From CAIMWS01 sp964409245 (lineage in GTDB: Bacteria; Verrucomicrobiota; Verrucomicrobiia; Limisphaerales; UBA1319), in assembly GCA_964409245.1 (NCBI GenBank), contig CAYPCQ010000029.1, forward strand, positions 1-64,000: DNA of 64,000 nucleotides, written 5' to 3'. This document shows positions 49,398 to 63,160 of the stretch, piece after piece. Every line of letters starts with the position of its first letter. The first letter of the stretch is position 1. The position numbers were made by a program, and so were the translations under genes. Under the pieces are notes generated by a model. It worked only from the letters and a program-made list of their open reading frames with translations, had not been told where the DNA came from and did not search any database.

Positions 49398-52076
49398 CTA
49401 ATCGTCATCCACGGCGTTGCTGACGGCCCAGGCGGGGTAAGGGGTTTGCGGGCCTTTCATGGCGTGCCAGATGATGCGGTTGAGCAGATCCTCCGGGCAG
49501 GCGTCCACGCGGTCGAGCGGCAGGCGGTTGGACAGGCTGGCATACCGGCGCAGGAGGGGGTCGGAAACTTTTTTAGCCTCCGGATTCATCTGGTCCAGGG
49601 GGATGTTGTTTTTCACGGATTGGAAGGCGGTCCAATCCGGGACTTGGGTGAAGCAATCGGTCATGGGGGTGGCGGTGGCGTCCATCTGGTTCATCGGCGG
49701 GAGGCCGAGCATCAGCTCCATGGTGCGGATGAGGCTCGTCTGGTTATACTGGGTGCTGACGACCTGCCCGCGCTTGGTATAGGGGCTGATGACATAGGCG
49801 GTGGTCCGGTAGCCGCTCACGTGGTCCCAGCCGGCCTGGGGGTCATCCTCGATGCCGAAGATGCAGGTTTCCTTCCAGAACCGGCTGCGGCTGAGGGCTT
49901 CCACGATGCGGCCGAAGGCGAGGTCATTATCCGCCACCTGGGCGGCCGGGGTGGGGGCGCCGGCGGCGGTGCCGGAGGTATGGTCATTGGGCAGGCAAAT
50001 GATGGCGAGATGGGGGAAAGTGCCGCGTTTCTCGAACTCATCCAGCTCCTTGATGAATTGCGCGGCGCGGAACATATCCGGAATGCTCATGTCCCAGCCC
50101 ACGGTGTTGGTGCACAGGTGGGGGCGCAGGGATTCCACCGCCGGCCGGCTCCAGATCTGGATCGCGTTTTTGCCTTCCATGAAATCCCGGTAATGATCCA
50201 GGAACTTGATGGATTTGAGCGAGTGGCCGGGCCACGATTTTTCGGTGATGGCGAATTCGCCGTAGTCGCGGATGGTTTTGCCATGGGCCAGGGCGTTGTC
50301 CCAGAGGAACCCGGCCGGGGAATAGGCCATGGCATCCACATCGTCATCCTCCATGCCATCCGGGTAGCTGCGGGGAAAGCCGGCAAAGGATTTCTCCATG
50401 TAATCGGTGGCGAAGGAGGTGGAGGCCCACTGGTGGCCATCGGCACTGAGGATGCCGGAGCAATAGGTGTTGTCCAGCAGCACGAAGTCCCGCACCATTT
50501 TGTGCTGGTTGGGGGTGACCGCCTCGCCAAAAACACAGAGCGTGGGATCGCCGTTGCCTTCCTTGATGTCGCCGAACACCTGGTCGTAGGTGCGGTTTTC
50601 CTTGATGATGTAAACCACGTGTTTGAACACGCTCGGTTCGCCCACCCGCTCCGGCACCGGGCGGGCCGGCTGGTGGGGGCGGGCCGGCTCCCGGGCGGCG
50701 AGGAGGGCCGGGTAGCGCAGGTTTTGGAGGGCCGTGGCGGTGTGGCCAGGCAGATCCTTGCGGGAGGGGATGCCCAGCAGGGAGACGGTGCCATAATATT
50801 GGTGGGAGTTGTATTTGACGACCTCACCCGGCTGATAGCGCTGGGTGGAGCCGATGCCCTTGATGTTGGCCACATACAGCGCGCGGCGGGCGGCATCGTG
50901 CACGATGGCGCCGGGGAACCACCCGGTCGGGATGAGGCCGGCCAGGCGGGACTTGCCCGGTTTGAAATCGATCACCGCCACGGCGTTCTGGGTGCCATTG
51001 CAAACATATAAGACATCCCCCGTGGCATCGAAAGCCAGGGCATTCGGGCTGGCGCCGAACAGATCGGCAGGATTCTGCCGGGCGCAGATGGTCTCCACGA
51101 TTTCCTCCCGGCGGGTGTCGATGACGCTCAGGGTGTCGCTGCCAGCGTTGGCCACCACCAGGTGCCGGCCGCCGGGCGCCAGGGCCAGGGCGGAGGCGTG
51201 GAGGCCGGTGAGCCATTCCTTGACGGGGGCGCCCCCGTCGAGGTCAACCACCGATACCGACCCCTCCGAGGCGATGTGCCGGACCGGGTCCACGCGCACC
51301 CAGGTGCCGCGGCCCGCCGGGCCGGTGAGGCTGCCGGCCTCCGGCCGCCGCCCGCCCCAGTTGCTCACATAGGCCTTGCGGCCGGCCAGGACGACCTCGA
51401 AAGGCAGCGCCCCCACGTCCCAGGTGCGGCGCACCTGGCCGGTGCGGGCATCCAGCTCGGCGAGGCGGTTGGACAGGTTGAACACCACGTAAAGCAGCTG
51501 GCCGTCTTTGGAGACCGCCAGCCCGGCAGGGATCTCCTCCTTGCGGCCGGGGGCATTGGCCAGCGGCAGCGGCAGGCTGTAGCCGGGGGCGGCGGCATCG
51601 TGCTTATCCACCGGGAACACCTTGATGCTGCCGTTCACGTTGGCCAGGTAGATCCGGGAGCCATCGGGCGCGTAAGCCAGCCCGGTGAAGCTCACCTGCC
51701 CATCCTTGTCGGGCGTCAGGATATGGGTGGAGACCGCCCCGGGGGCAGGCTCGCGGCTGGCCTCCGAGGGGAGCGGCACCCGCTGCACCACGGCGCCGGA
51801 GACCGGGTCCAGCAAGACCAATTCCGCCGTCTTGCCGGCGGTGGCCAGGCGGCGGCCATTGGGGCTGAGGGCCAGGACCTGCGGGCGCAGGCCGGGCAGC
51901 TCCACCTGCCGGCCCACGGGCGTCAGCACCTGGTTGGCGGGCGTGTAATAGCGGTTGGCCCCGACGCGGCCAACCGGCTCGGTGGTGGAAAAAACGGGCG
52001 GGTGCGCAGCCTGGCACACGCCGGCGCCCAGGAGGATCGCCCACCCGGCCCGGCCCGCCATGGATAAATAATTCAT
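49398..52076 (-). CDS. Secreted beta-propeller phosphoesterase
   Basis: 892 residues from the ATG at 52074-52076; an upstream in-frame extension is unlikely. A signal peptide (AGWAILLGAGVCQAA) precedes a YVTN/Lgd-like seven-bladed propeller (about 40-440: LALSPNGRRLATAGKTAEL, GHASALALAPGGRHLVVANA-type blades). From about 490 the phosphoesterase (PF04185, phospholipase C/acid phosphatase) domain begins with FKHVVYIIKENRTYDQVFGD, the usual metal-site opening, and contains DGHQWASTSFATDYMEKS and GWDMSIPDMFRA. It may cleave phosphate esters outside the cytoplasm, with the propeller aiding binding. The substrate is unknown. Confidence 0.88.
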   Translation of the reverse strand: MNYLSMAGRAGWAILLGAGVCQAAHPPVFSTTEPVGRVGANRYYTPANQVLTPVGRQVELPGLRPQVLALSPNGRRLATAGKTAELVLLDPVSGAVVQRVPLPSEASREPAPGAVSTHILTPDKDGQVSFTGLAYAPDGSRIYLANVNGSIKVFPVDKHDAAAPGYSLPLPLANAPGRKEEIPAGLAVSKDGQLLYVVFNLSNRLAELDARTGQVRRTWDVGALPFEVVLAGRKAYVSNWGGRRPEAGSLTGPAGRGTWVRVDPVRHIASEGSVSVVDLDGGAPVKEWLTGLHASALALAPGGRHLVVANAGSDTLSVIDTRREEIVETICARQNPADLFGASPNALAFDATGDVLYVCNGTQNAVAVIDFKPGKSRLAGLIPTGWFPGAIVHDAARRALYVANIKGIGSTQRYQPGEVVKYNSHQYYGTVSLLGIPSRKDLPGHTATALQNLRYPALLAAREPARPHQPARPVPERVGEPSVFKHVVYIIKENRTYDQVFGDIKEGNGDPTLCVFGEAVTPNQHKMVRDFVLLDNTYCSGILSADGHQWASTSFATDYMEKSFAGFPRSYPDGMEDDDVDAMAYSPAGFLWDNALAHGKTIRDYGEFAITEKSWPGHSLKSIKFLDHYRDFMEGKNAIQIWSRPAVESLRPHLCTNTVGWDMSIPDMFRAAQFIKELDEFEKRGTFPHLAIICLPNDHTSGTAAGAPTPAAQVADNDLAFGRIVEALSRSRFWKETCIFGIEDDPQAGWDHVSGYRTTAYVISPYTKRGQVVSTQYNQTSLIRTMELMLGLPPMNQMDATATPMTDCFTQVPDWTAFQSVKNNIPLDQMNPEAKKVSDPLLRRYASLSNRLPLDRVDACPEDLLNRIIWHAMKGPQTPYPAWAVSNAVDDD

Positions 52077-52257
52077 GGGGCAAAAGATGGTTGATCCGCC
52101 AGGGAATGGCAACCCGATATGCAATCCGAATACCCTCCGGGACGGGAAATTATTGGAGCGGCCGGGCGGAATGGTTTACCGTGAACGGCATGGGCGATAT
52201 ACAGCGCGCAAGCCATGAACCATCCACCGGGGCGGGCCTGATCCGCCGGCCTCAGCC

Positions 52258-53493
52258 ATGAGCGGCTGGCGGAGGATCGCCTATTTCCTGGCCCTGGAGC
52301 GCAACCCGGCCCTGCTGCTGCTGGCGCTGCTGCTGGCGGGCACGGGCGAGCGGCTCTGGCTCGGTTTCGCCCCGAAATACCTGGAAACTCTCGGCGCCAC
52401 GGTCCTGGTCATCGGCGTGTTCGATGCGCTGCAAACCCTGCTGGGTGCGCTCTACGCCTACCCGGGCGGGTGGCTGACGGATCACTGGGGCCAGCGGCGG
52501 TCCCTGCTGCTGTTCAACGCGCTGTCCATCGCTGGTTATATCCTGGTGCTGGCCTGGCGCCACTGGCTGGCCCTGCTGGCCGGGGCCTTCCTGTTCCTGG
52601 CGTGGAGCGCGTTTTCGCTGCCCGCCACGTTCGCGGTGGTGTCCACTTCCCTCAAGCGGCAACAGCACACCATGGGGGTGGGGGTGCAATCGCTGGTGCG
52701 GCGGGTGCCGATGATGGCCGGGCCCTTGTTGGGCGGCTGGCTCATCGGCCGTTACGGCTGGGAGCAAGGCATGCACCGGGCTTTGTCGATTGGCATCCTC
52801 CTGAACGCGGTTACGATGGTTGCCCAATGGTTTATGACCGAGCCCAAGGCGGCAGCGGCCGAGCCCAAGGCGGCCGGGAGGCTGGCTCGGCCAAACAGCT
52901 CCTTCCTGGGCATCGTAAAGGCGTTCAATCCCACGCTCCGGGAATTGCTGGTGAGCGACATCCTGATCCGGTTCTGCGAGCGGCTGCCCTACGCGTTTGT
53001 CATCCTGTGGGCCATGAACCACGGGGGCGTCACCGCCCAGCAATATGGCTGGCTGGTGGCCATTGAAATGATAACCGCCATGGTTTGCTACATCCCGGTG
53101 GCCCACTGGGCGGACCGCCACGGCCAGCGTCCATTCGTGCTGGCCACCTTCGTATTTTTCACCCTGTTCCCGCTGGCGCTGCTCGGAGCCGGCAGCTTCG
53201 GCTGTCTGGCGGCGGCCTTTGTCGTGCGGGGCCTCAAGGAATTCGGCGAACCGGCCCACAAGGCGCTGATCATCGCCCAGGCGCCGCCGGAATTCCGGGC
53301 GCGCACCTACGGGGCCTATTACCTGATCCGGGATTGCGTGGTCACCACCGGATCCCTGGCGGGCGCCTGGCTGTGGCACGTGAGCCCCCGGGCCAACTTC
53401 CTGGGAGCCGCCCTCTGCGGCTCCTTGGGCACCCTCTGGTTCGCCATTTTTGTCTATCGGCGGCCGGCCCCACCCGGCGTCACTGCGCCGTGA
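52258..53493 (+). CDS. MFS transporter
   Basis: 411 residues with about 12 hydrophobic helices. Between helices 2 and 3 it has GGWLTDHWGQRRSLLLFN, the MFS motif A, and the second half carries a related VAHWADRHGQRPF. The cytoplasmic middle loop has a tandem EPKAAAAEPKAAG stretch. It looks like a drug/metabolite or sugar efflux type; the substrate is not predictable. It is convergent with the sulfatase gene, whose last 14 bases overlap its end. Confidence 0.85.
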   Translation: MSGWRRIAYFLALERNPALLLLALLLAGTGERLWLGFAPKYLETLGATVLVIGVFDALQTLLGALYAYPGGWLTDHWGQRRSLLLFNALSIAGYILVLAWRHWLALLAGAFLFLAWSAFSLPATFAVVSTSLKRQQHTMGVGVQSLVRRVPMMAGPLLGGWLIGRYGWEQGMHRALSIGILLNAVTMVAQWFMTEPKAAAAEPKAAGRLARPNSSFLGIVKAFNPTLRELLVSDILIRFCERLPYAFVILWAMNHGGVTAQQYGWLVAIEMITAMVCYIPVAHWADRHGQRPFVLATFVFFTLFPLALLGAGSFGCLAAAFVVRGLKEFGEPAHKALIIAQAPPEFRARTYGAYYLIRDCVVTTGSLAGAWLWHVSPRANFLGAALCGSLGTLWFAIFVYRRPAPPGVTAP

Positions 53494-54934
53494 ACCGGCC
53501 CGGCGCCCGGCGCCCCTGGCCGGGGATGCCCAGGAGGGAGTCGCCCAAGTCCTCCCGGCATTGAGCAGCCAGGGCTTCCAGGCGGCGGACCACCCCGGGG
53601 TTGGCCGGGGCGGCATCCTGCTTTTCCCCGGGATCGGTGGCCAGGTTGTAGAGCTGGGCGGCCGCCAGCTTGCGGTTTTCGTATTTGGCGGGGATGCCGT
53701 CCCGGCCACCCGGGCGGCCGTTCAAGGTGCGGTAAACGTGGGGCAGGACCAGCTTCCAGGAACCGCTGCGCACCGCCTGCAGCTCATTATTGGCGTAATA
53801 GAAAAAATAGGCTGCGTGGGGGTTTTTGGCCCCCGGCTCGCCCGCCAGCAGCGGCCAGATGTCCAGGCCGTCGATTTTCCGGCCGGGCAGCGCCGCGCCG
53901 GCGAGGCGGGCGATGGTGGGGAAGAGGTCGATGGTCATGGCCATTTCCCGGCAGACGCTCCCCGCCGGGATTTTCCCGGGCCAGCGGGCCAGGAACGGCA
54001 CCCGGGTGCCGCCCTCCCAGGAGGTGCCTTTGCCTTCGCGGTACGGCTCCGCCGAGCCCGCGTGGTCCCCGTAGGAGAGCCATGGCCCGTTGTCGGAGGC
54101 GAACATCACCAGGGTATGCTCGTCGAGGCCGTTCTTTTTAAGGGCGGCGAGGATCTCCCCGACGCTCCAGTCGATCTCCTCGATCACATCGCCATACAGG
54201 CCGCGGGGGGATTTGCCCTTGAATTTGGCGCTCACGTGGAGCGGCACGTGGGGCATGTTATGGGCCACGTAGAGGAAAAAAGGCCGGTTTTGGTTCCGGT
54301 TGATGAAGTCCACCGCCCGCTGGGTATATCGGGTGGCCAGCTGGGCCTGGTCCTCGGAGTTGAGGCCGTCCTGGATCACCTGGTCCCCCTCGATCAACGG
54401 CAGGGGCGGATAAGTGCCGGGCCGGGCCTCAGGGTGGAAGGGCCACATGTCGTTGGAGTAAGGGAGGCCGAGGTATTCGTTGAACCCCTGGTGGATGGGC
54501 AGGAACGGCCGCGGCCGGCCCAGGTGCCATTTGCCCACCATGCCCGTGGCATAGCCTTGCTGGCCGACCAGCTCCGCCAGGGTCATTTCGTCCGGGTGCA
54601 GGCCGGTGGGATCCCCCGGGCCGAGCGCGCCGTGGATCCCCACGCGGTTGGGATAGCAGCCGGTCAGCAACGCGGCCCGGGAGGCCGAGCAGACCGGCTG
54701 CGCCACGTGGAAATCGGTGAAGCGGATGCCCTCCCGCGCCAGGCGGTCGAGATGCGGCGTGGCAAAGCCCCGGGCGCCGTACACGCCCACGTCGGCGTAG
54801 CCCTGGTCGTCGGTGAACACCAGCACCACGTTGGGCGGGCGGGATTGGGCGGCCAGGAGCGGCAGGGCGGCCGCCAGCAGCGCGGCGGCCAGGCCGGGGC
54901 GACCCCGGCGGAGCGGATGGAGAAAAGGTTTCAT
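53480..54934 (-). CDS. Secreted sulfatase (formylglycine type I)
   Basis: 484 residues from the ATG at 54932-54934. The signal peptide is AAALLAAALPLLAAQ. The sulfatase core starts RPPNVVLVFTDDQGYADVG with the metal aspartates. The formylglycine motif is CSASR (Cys82) in QPVCSASRAALLTGCYPNR. GKWHLG, HNMPHVPLH and FASDNGPW supply the remaining active-site residues. It hydrolyses a sulfate ester on a carbohydrate or aryl compound after conversion of Cys82 by a formylglycine-generating enzyme, which is not in the window. The residue GYADVGVYGARG at the start matches S1-family arylsulfatases. Confidence 0.95.
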   Translation of the reverse strand: MKPFLHPLRRGRPGLAAALLAAALPLLAAQSRPPNVVLVFTDDQGYADVGVYGARGFATPHLDRLAREGIRFTDFHVAQPVCSASRAALLTGCYPNRVGIHGALGPGDPTGLHPDEMTLAELVGQQGYATGMVGKWHLGRPRPFLPIHQGFNEYLGLPYSNDMWPFHPEARPGTYPPLPLIEGDQVIQDGLNSEDQAQLATRYTQRAVDFINRNQNRPFFLYVAHNMPHVPLHVSAKFKGKSPRGLYGDVIEEIDWSVGEILAALKKNGLDEHTLVMFASDNGPWLSYGDHAGSAEPYREGKGTSWEGGTRVPFLARWPGKIPAGSVCREMAMTIDLFPTIARLAGAALPGRKIDGLDIWPLLAGEPGAKNPHAAYFFYYANNELQAVRSGSWKLVLPHVYRTLNGRPGGRDGIPAKYENRKLAAAQLYNLATDPGEKQDAAPANPGVVRRLEALAAQCREDLGDSLLGIPGQGRRAPGRFTAQ

Positions 54935-55037
54935 GGCGCCGCTATTCAGGCCCCAAAAGGGGGCGCTTGACGAGCAAAAAACCACTCAAAAAAACAAAGT
55001 GATTGTTCGGATCTCGACCGTGGGTTATTAGTTGGAT

Positions 55038-58823
<3,786 letters not shown>

Positions 58824-58834
58824 CCCGGCTCACG

Positions 58835-60019
58835 ATGAAAAAAATCCTGATAGTGGAAGATGACCCGATCATCACGCGCATCTGGCAGATGATGATCCAG
58901 AGACAGGGCTTCGCGGTGGAGGTGGCCTCCAACGGGGAGGTGGCGATCGAAATCCTCAAGGAATTACGGCCGCACCTGGTGCTGCTCGACCTGATGATGC
59001 CCAAGGTGAACGGCCTTGGGGTGCTGAAATTCCTGCGCGCCCAGGAGGCGCTGAGGCGGGTGCCGGTGCTGGTGATCACCAATGCCACGCAGCCGGAGAT
59101 GCTGGCGGAAGCCATGGCGGCCGGGGCCACGGAATGCCTCTCCAAGCTGGAGTTCACCACGGAGCAGATTTTCGAGAAGCTGTTCCCCTATCTGTCCCGG
59201 GTGGAGGAGTGGGAAGCGCCGGCGGCGGCCCCCCTGCCCGCCGCGGCGGGAGGGATCCCGCCAGCGGGCCCGGCCGGGTTGGGCGGGGTCGGGCGGGAGG
59301 CGCGGAAGATGTTCCTGCGGGAGCTCCCGGCGGTGTGCACGAACCTGCGGAACACCCTGCAGGCCTTCTCGCGCAGCCCGGAGGCCGGCCGGCGGCTGGA
59401 CCCGCTGCTCGCCTTGAACCAGGCGGTGCACTCCGTGGCCAGCAGCGCCTGGCTGGCAGGATTCACCCGCATCGCCCACCTCGCCGGCGCCTTGGAGAGC
59501 CTCTTGCGGGAGCTTTACGAGGAGCCTGATAAAATCAACCCTTCCACCCTGCGCACGGTGGCCCTGGCGGTCGATTTCCTCGTCTCCCTGCTCCACCAGG
59601 CCCCCACCGCCACGCTCGACATGCTGCCCCCGGCGCTGACCCTGATCCTGGACGACGATTCGGTCTCCCGCTGGGCCGCCAGCGCCGCGCTCGAGCTGGT
59701 CAATCTCCGCCCCATCTGCCTGGATGACTCCGAACTCGCCTTGAGCGTGCTGCGGCAGAACCGGTTCGACCTGGTGATCCTGGATGTGAATATGCCGGGC
59801 AAGAACGGCTTCGAGGTGTGCGAGGTGCTGCGCGCCTCAACCCAGAACAAGAAAACGCCCGTCCTCTTCGTCACGGGCCTGAACGATTTCGAGGTGCGGG
59901 CGCGGTCCACGCTGAGCGGCGGCAACGATTTCATCGCCAAGCCGTTCCTGCTGATCGAGCTGGCCGTCAAGGCGCTGCTCTACGTCCTCCAGAGCCAGGC
60001 CGGAGAGGCGGCCCGGTAG
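58835..60019 (+). CDS. REC-HPt-REC phosphorelay protein
   Basis: 394 residues, starting 11 bp after the hybrid kinase. Receiver 1 (1-125) has MKKILIVEDDPIITRIW and the acceptor in LVLLDLMMPKVNG; its lysine position reads CLSKLEF. A proline/alanine linker leads to a helical middle domain (about 155-260) resembling HPt, with LNQAVHSVASSAWLAG where the phospho-histidine is expected. Receiver 2 (about 265-390) has ILDDDSVSRW, the acceptor in LVILDVNMPGKNGFE and FIAKPF. No DNA-binding output is present, so it probably moves phosphate between proteins. Its HPt may be inactive because the residues around the histidine are unusual. Confidence 0.85.
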   Translation: MKKILIVEDDPIITRIWQMMIQRQGFAVEVASNGEVAIEILKELRPHLVLLDLMMPKVNGLGVLKFLRAQEALRRVPVLVITNATQPEMLAEAMAAGATECLSKLEFTTEQIFEKLFPYLSRVEEWEAPAAAPLPAAAGGIPPAGPAGLGGVGREARKMFLRELPAVCTNLRNTLQAFSRSPEAGRRLDPLLALNQAVHSVASSAWLAGFTRIAHLAGALESLLRELYEEPDKINPSTLRTVALAVDFLVSLLHQAPTATLDMLPPALTLILDDDSVSRWAASAALELVNLRPICLDDSELALSVLRQNRFDLVILDVNMPGKNGFEVCEVLRASTQNKKTPVLFVTGLNDFEVRARSTLSGGNDFIAKPFLLIELAVKALLYVLQSQAGEAAR

Positions 60020-60033
60020 GGCGGGAGACGATC

Positions 60034-60669
60034 ATGGAAGCGAACCCCATCTCCGAGGGCCTGGTATCGGCGCGGCCGCTGGGCAACCTGGAAATCCGCC
60101 TCACCTCCATCGTGGAGCCGCTGGATTGGCGGCGCTGCTTCCCGCAGGCGCAGCCGGTGGAGGTGGAATTGGGCTGCGGCAACGGCTCCTTCGTGGTGGC
60201 CCAGGCCCAGGCCCGGCCGGCGGTCAACTTCCTGGGCGTGGAGCGCCTGCTGGGCCGGCTGCGGAAAGCCGACCGCCGGGGCACCCGCCACCGCCTCGAA
60301 AACCTGCGCATCCTCCGCATCGAGGCCGCCTACCTCCTGGAATACCTCCTGCCCGCCACCTCCATCCAGGCCCTCCACGTGTATTTCCCCGATCCCTGGC
60401 CCAAGCGCCGGCACCATCGCCGCCGGCTGGTCAACGGCCGGTTCACCGAGCTGGCGCGCCGGGTTCTGGCCCCGGCCGGCACCGTCTTCCTCCGGACCGA
60501 CGACCCGGACTACCAGGCCTGGATGCGCGAGGTGTTCGCCGCCAGCCCCTGGTTCCTGCCCGTGGCGACCCCCCCGGAAATGGCGGCCTGCATGACCGAG
60601 TTCGAGTGTGATTTCACCGCCCAGGGCCTGCCGATCCACCGTCTGGCCTTCCAATTGAAAAACGCTTAG
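60034..60669 (+). CDS. trmB: tRNA (guanine-N7-)-methyltransferase
   Basis: 211 residues with GGGAG before the ATG. It has the SAM-binding motif VEVELGCGNGSFVV, the family-specific LHVYFPDPWPKRRHHRRRLV and a C-terminal FLRTDDPDYQAW. The enzyme adds the 7-methyl group to G46 in the variable loop of tRNAs in the cytoplasm. Its position 14 bp after the phosphorelay gene suggests cotranscription; a functional link is not expected. Confidence 0.95.
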   Translation: MEANPISEGLVSARPLGNLEIRLTSIVEPLDWRRCFPQAQPVEVELGCGNGSFVVAQAQARPAVNFLGVERLLGRLRKADRRGTRHRLENLRILRIEAAYLLEYLLPATSIQALHVYFPDPWPKRRHHRRRLVNGRFTELARRVLAPAGTVFLRTDDPDYQAWMREVFAASPWFLPVATPPEMAACMTEFECDFTAQGLPIHRLAFQLKNA

Positions 60670-60700
60670 CCGGGTTCCGGCCTTGGGGAAGAAAGGGATG

Positions 60701-60833
60701 GCGCCGCAGATTTTTGCGCCAGACGAGCAGTGAGCCGCGAGCGTCTCTTGAACCGATCAGCCAGTGGCGAATGACGAATGTCTTGCGCAAAAAAGATCGA
60801 GCCCGCACGCCGGAGCCAATGGGACGCGGCTCA
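60701..60833 (+). repeat. Dispersed repeat R2, third copy
   Basis: About 130 bp between the convergent trmB and REC-kinase genes, reaching the latter's stop. It has GCCGCAGATTTTTGCGCCAG, then GTGGCGAATGACGAATGTCT and TGCGCAAAAAAGATC, matching 5058-5184 and 14473-14604. The outer GATTTTTGCGC and GCGCAAAAAAGATC are inverted. It may act as a terminator for both genes. Confidence 0.65.
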
Positions 60834-61982
60834 GCCTCCCGGGGCCGCGGGCCGCCCGGATAAGGCGGCCGGCAGTTCCCGGGCCGGCAGGGTGAACCAA
60901 AAAGTGCTGCCCTGGCCCGGGACGCTTTCCACGCCGATCCGGCCGCCCTGGGCCTCCACCGCCAGCTTGCAGAAGGTCAGCCCCAGGCCCGTGCCCTGCC
61001 TTTTATGCCCCGCCTCCACCTGGGCGAACTTCTCGAACACCCGCTGGTGGAATTCCGGCGGGATGCCGGGGCCGGTATCCGTCACGGCGATGCGGACCTG
61101 GCCCGCCTGGCGGGAGAGGCGGGCGGCCACCGTCCCGTTCCGGGGGGTGAATTTGATGGCGTTGGCCAGCAGGTTCACCAGCACGCGGCGCACGAGATCC
61201 TGGTCGCAATCCGCCAGGCATGGCGCCGGCGCCGCCAGCCGCAGCTCCCGCCCGGCGGCCGGGCCGGCCAGGGAATCCATCACCTCCCGCGCCATCAGCG
61301 CCAGGTCGCAGACGGTTTTCCGCAGCGGCATCTGGCCCGCCTCGAGGCGGCTGATGTCGAGCAGCTGGGTGATCATTTCATTCAGCTGGCCGGCGGCGCC
61401 CGCCATGTTCCTCAGCAATTTGCCGTCCGGCTCCTGCCCCTCGTCGTTCATGATCTGCATCAGCCCCAGGCCCGTGGTGACGACCGTCAGCTGGGACCGC
61501 ATGTCATGAACGACCATGTGGACGAGGTTGTCGCGGAGCTGCTCCAGGCTCTGGAGCCGGGCGTAGCTTTCCTGGAGCATCAGCTCCCGGCGGCGCAGCT
61601 CGAGGTGGGTGCGCACCCGGGCCTCCACCTCCTCGAATTGGAAGGGCTTGGTGATGTAATCCACCCCGCCCATGCCAAAGGCCTTTATCTTGTCCAGCGT
61701 CTCGTGCAGCGCGCTGATGAAAATGATGGGGATGGGCAGCAGCCGGGGATCGAGCCGGAGCTGCCGGCAGACCTCGTAGCCGTCCATCTCCGGCATGTTG
61801 ATGTCCAGCAGGATCAGGTCGGGCGGATCCAGGCGGGCGGCCTGCAGGGCCAGCTCGCCGCTGGGCGCCGGGCGCACGTTGTAGCCGCTGCGCTTGAGCA
61901 TTTCGGAGAGCAGGCGGAGGTTGCCTGGCGTGTCGTCCACGATGAGCAGGCTGGCCCGGGGTGTGGCAGGGCTGGGGTTCAT
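60831..61982 (-). CDS. Receiver-histidine kinase (REC-HisKA-HATPase)
   Basis: 383 residues, soluble. The N-terminal receiver has LLIVDDTPGNLRLL, the acceptor in LILLDINMPEMDGYE and DYITKPF. After a coiled coil, HisKA has HMVVHDMRSQLTVV with the histidine kept. The ATPase has NLLANAIKFT, DTGPGIPP and GTGLGLTFCKL, all intact. The order (receiver first) means an upstream phosphorelay controls this kinase. It overlaps the preceding gene by 4 bp (ATGA). It is the last of three overlapping genes. Confidence 0.93.
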   Translation of the reverse strand: MNPSPATPRASLLIVDDTPGNLRLLSEMLKRSGYNVRPAPSGELALQAARLDPPDLILLDINMPEMDGYEVCRQLRLDPRLLPIPIIFISALHETLDKIKAFGMGGVDYITKPFQFEEVEARVRTHLELRRRELMLQESYARLQSLEQLRDNLVHMVVHDMRSQLTVVTTGLGLMQIMNDEGQEPDGKLLRNMAGAAGQLNEMITQLLDISRLEAGQMPLRKTVCDLALMAREVMDSLAGPAAGRELRLAAPAPCLADCDQDLVRRVLVNLLANAIKFTPRNGTVAARLSRQAGQVRIAVTDTGPGIPPEFHQRVFEKFAQVEAGHKRQGTGLGLTFCKLAVEAQGGRIGVESVPGQGSTFWFTLPARELPAALSGRPAAPGG

Positions 61983-63160
61983 AGGTTGCGGGAGGCCGGG
62001 GCTGGCAGGCGGACGGTCAGGCGGATGCCTGGCGGCGCCAGGTTTTCCACCGCCACCGAGCCGCCATAAAGGGAGACGATGCGTTCAGCCAGGGCCGGCG
62101 CCAGGCCCAGGTCGCCGCCCGGGATGATGGTTTCGGAGACGGCCAGCAAATTGAAAAAGCGCGGCAGGACCGCCTCGGGAATCGACTCCCCATCCGCCTC
62201 CAGGATCAGGATGAGCGCGCCCTGGCCGGACTCCCGGCGCAGCCGCACCTGCGCCCCCGGGCGGGAGAATTTGACCGCCGTTTCCAGGAGGGATTGCAGG
62301 GCCCGCACGAGAAAGTCCGGCAGGCCCAGGACCTCGCCCAAATCGGGCGGGATCCCGCCGAGCTGAACCTGCCGGTCCTGGGCCAGGATCCGGGCCTGGC
62401 CGAGGGCGGCCTCCAGCACCTCCTGCAAAGGGCACGGCGGCGGCGGGCCGCCGCTGGCGGCGGTGTTGATGGCGGTGAGCAGGAGGGCGTCGTCGATGAG
62501 CGTCTGCAGCCGCCGCCGGCTTTGCTCGAACATCCCCACGTATTCGGCGGCCCGGGGGTGTCCGGCGAATTCGCCGAACAGCAGGTCGGCGGAGCCAAAC
62601 AGCCCGCACAGCGGCGTGTGCAGCTCGTGCGAGATGAGCCCCAGGAAATCGCTCTTGGCCTGGTCCAGGATGGCCAGCCGCGCGTTCGCCTCCGCCAGCT
62701 CCCGCGTGCGCCGCGCCACCGTCTGCTCCAGGTTCGCATTATGGCGCTCCAGCTCCCGGCGCAGCCGGGCCACCTCCAGGTGGAGGCGCACCCGCGCCTC
62801 GATCTCCTCGAACTGGAACGGCTTGGTCACGTAATCCACCGCGCCCAGCTCAAAGCCTTTGACCTTGTCCATGGTGTCGCTGAAGGCGCTGATGAAAATG
62901 ACCGGGATGGCCGCCAGGGCCGGATCCCTTTTCAGCCGCGCGCAGACCTCGTAGCCGTTCATCTCGGGCATGTTGATATCCAGCAGCACCAGGTCGGGCG
63001 GATCCTTTTTGGCGGCCTGCAGGGCCAGCTCGCCGCCCGGCACCGGCCGGGCCTGGTAGCCCTGCGCCTGGAGCAGGCGGGTCAGGAGCACGAGGTTCGC
63101 CGGGGTGTCGTCCACGACCAGGATGCTGGCGCCTGCGTTCAGTTTTGGCTGGGGATTCAT
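61979..63160 (-). CDS. Receiver-histidine kinase with degenerate ATPase domain
   Basis: 393 residues, the same layout as its downstream neighbour and clearly its paralog in the receiver (SILVVDDTPANLVLL, LVLLDINMPEMNGYE, DYVTKPFQFEE). HisKA keeps the histidine in LGLISHELHTPLCGL. The ATPase differs: the N box reads SLLETAVKFS, losing the Mg-binding asparagine, G1 reads EADGESIPEA, and G2 reads GGDLGLAPALAE. ATP binding is doubtful, so it may serve as a phosphorylated adaptor or heterodimer partner of the intact kinase. It overlaps both neighbours by 4 bp. Confidence 0.88.
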   Translation of the reverse strand: MNPQPKLNAGASILVVDDTPANLVLLTRLLQAQGYQARPVPGGELALQAAKKDPPDLVLLDINMPEMNGYEVCARLKRDPALAAIPVIFISAFSDTMDKVKGFELGAVDYVTKPFQFEEIEARVRLHLEVARLRRELERHNANLEQTVARRTRELAEANARLAILDQAKSDFLGLISHELHTPLCGLFGSADLLFGEFAGHPRAAEYVGMFEQSRRRLQTLIDDALLLTAINTAASGGPPPPCPLQEVLEAALGQARILAQDRQVQLGGIPPDLGEVLGLPDFLVRALQSLLETAVKFSRPGAQVRLRRESGQGALILILEADGESIPEAVLPRFFNLLAVSETIIPGGDLGLAPALAERIVSLYGGSVAVENLAPPGIRLTVRLPAPASRNL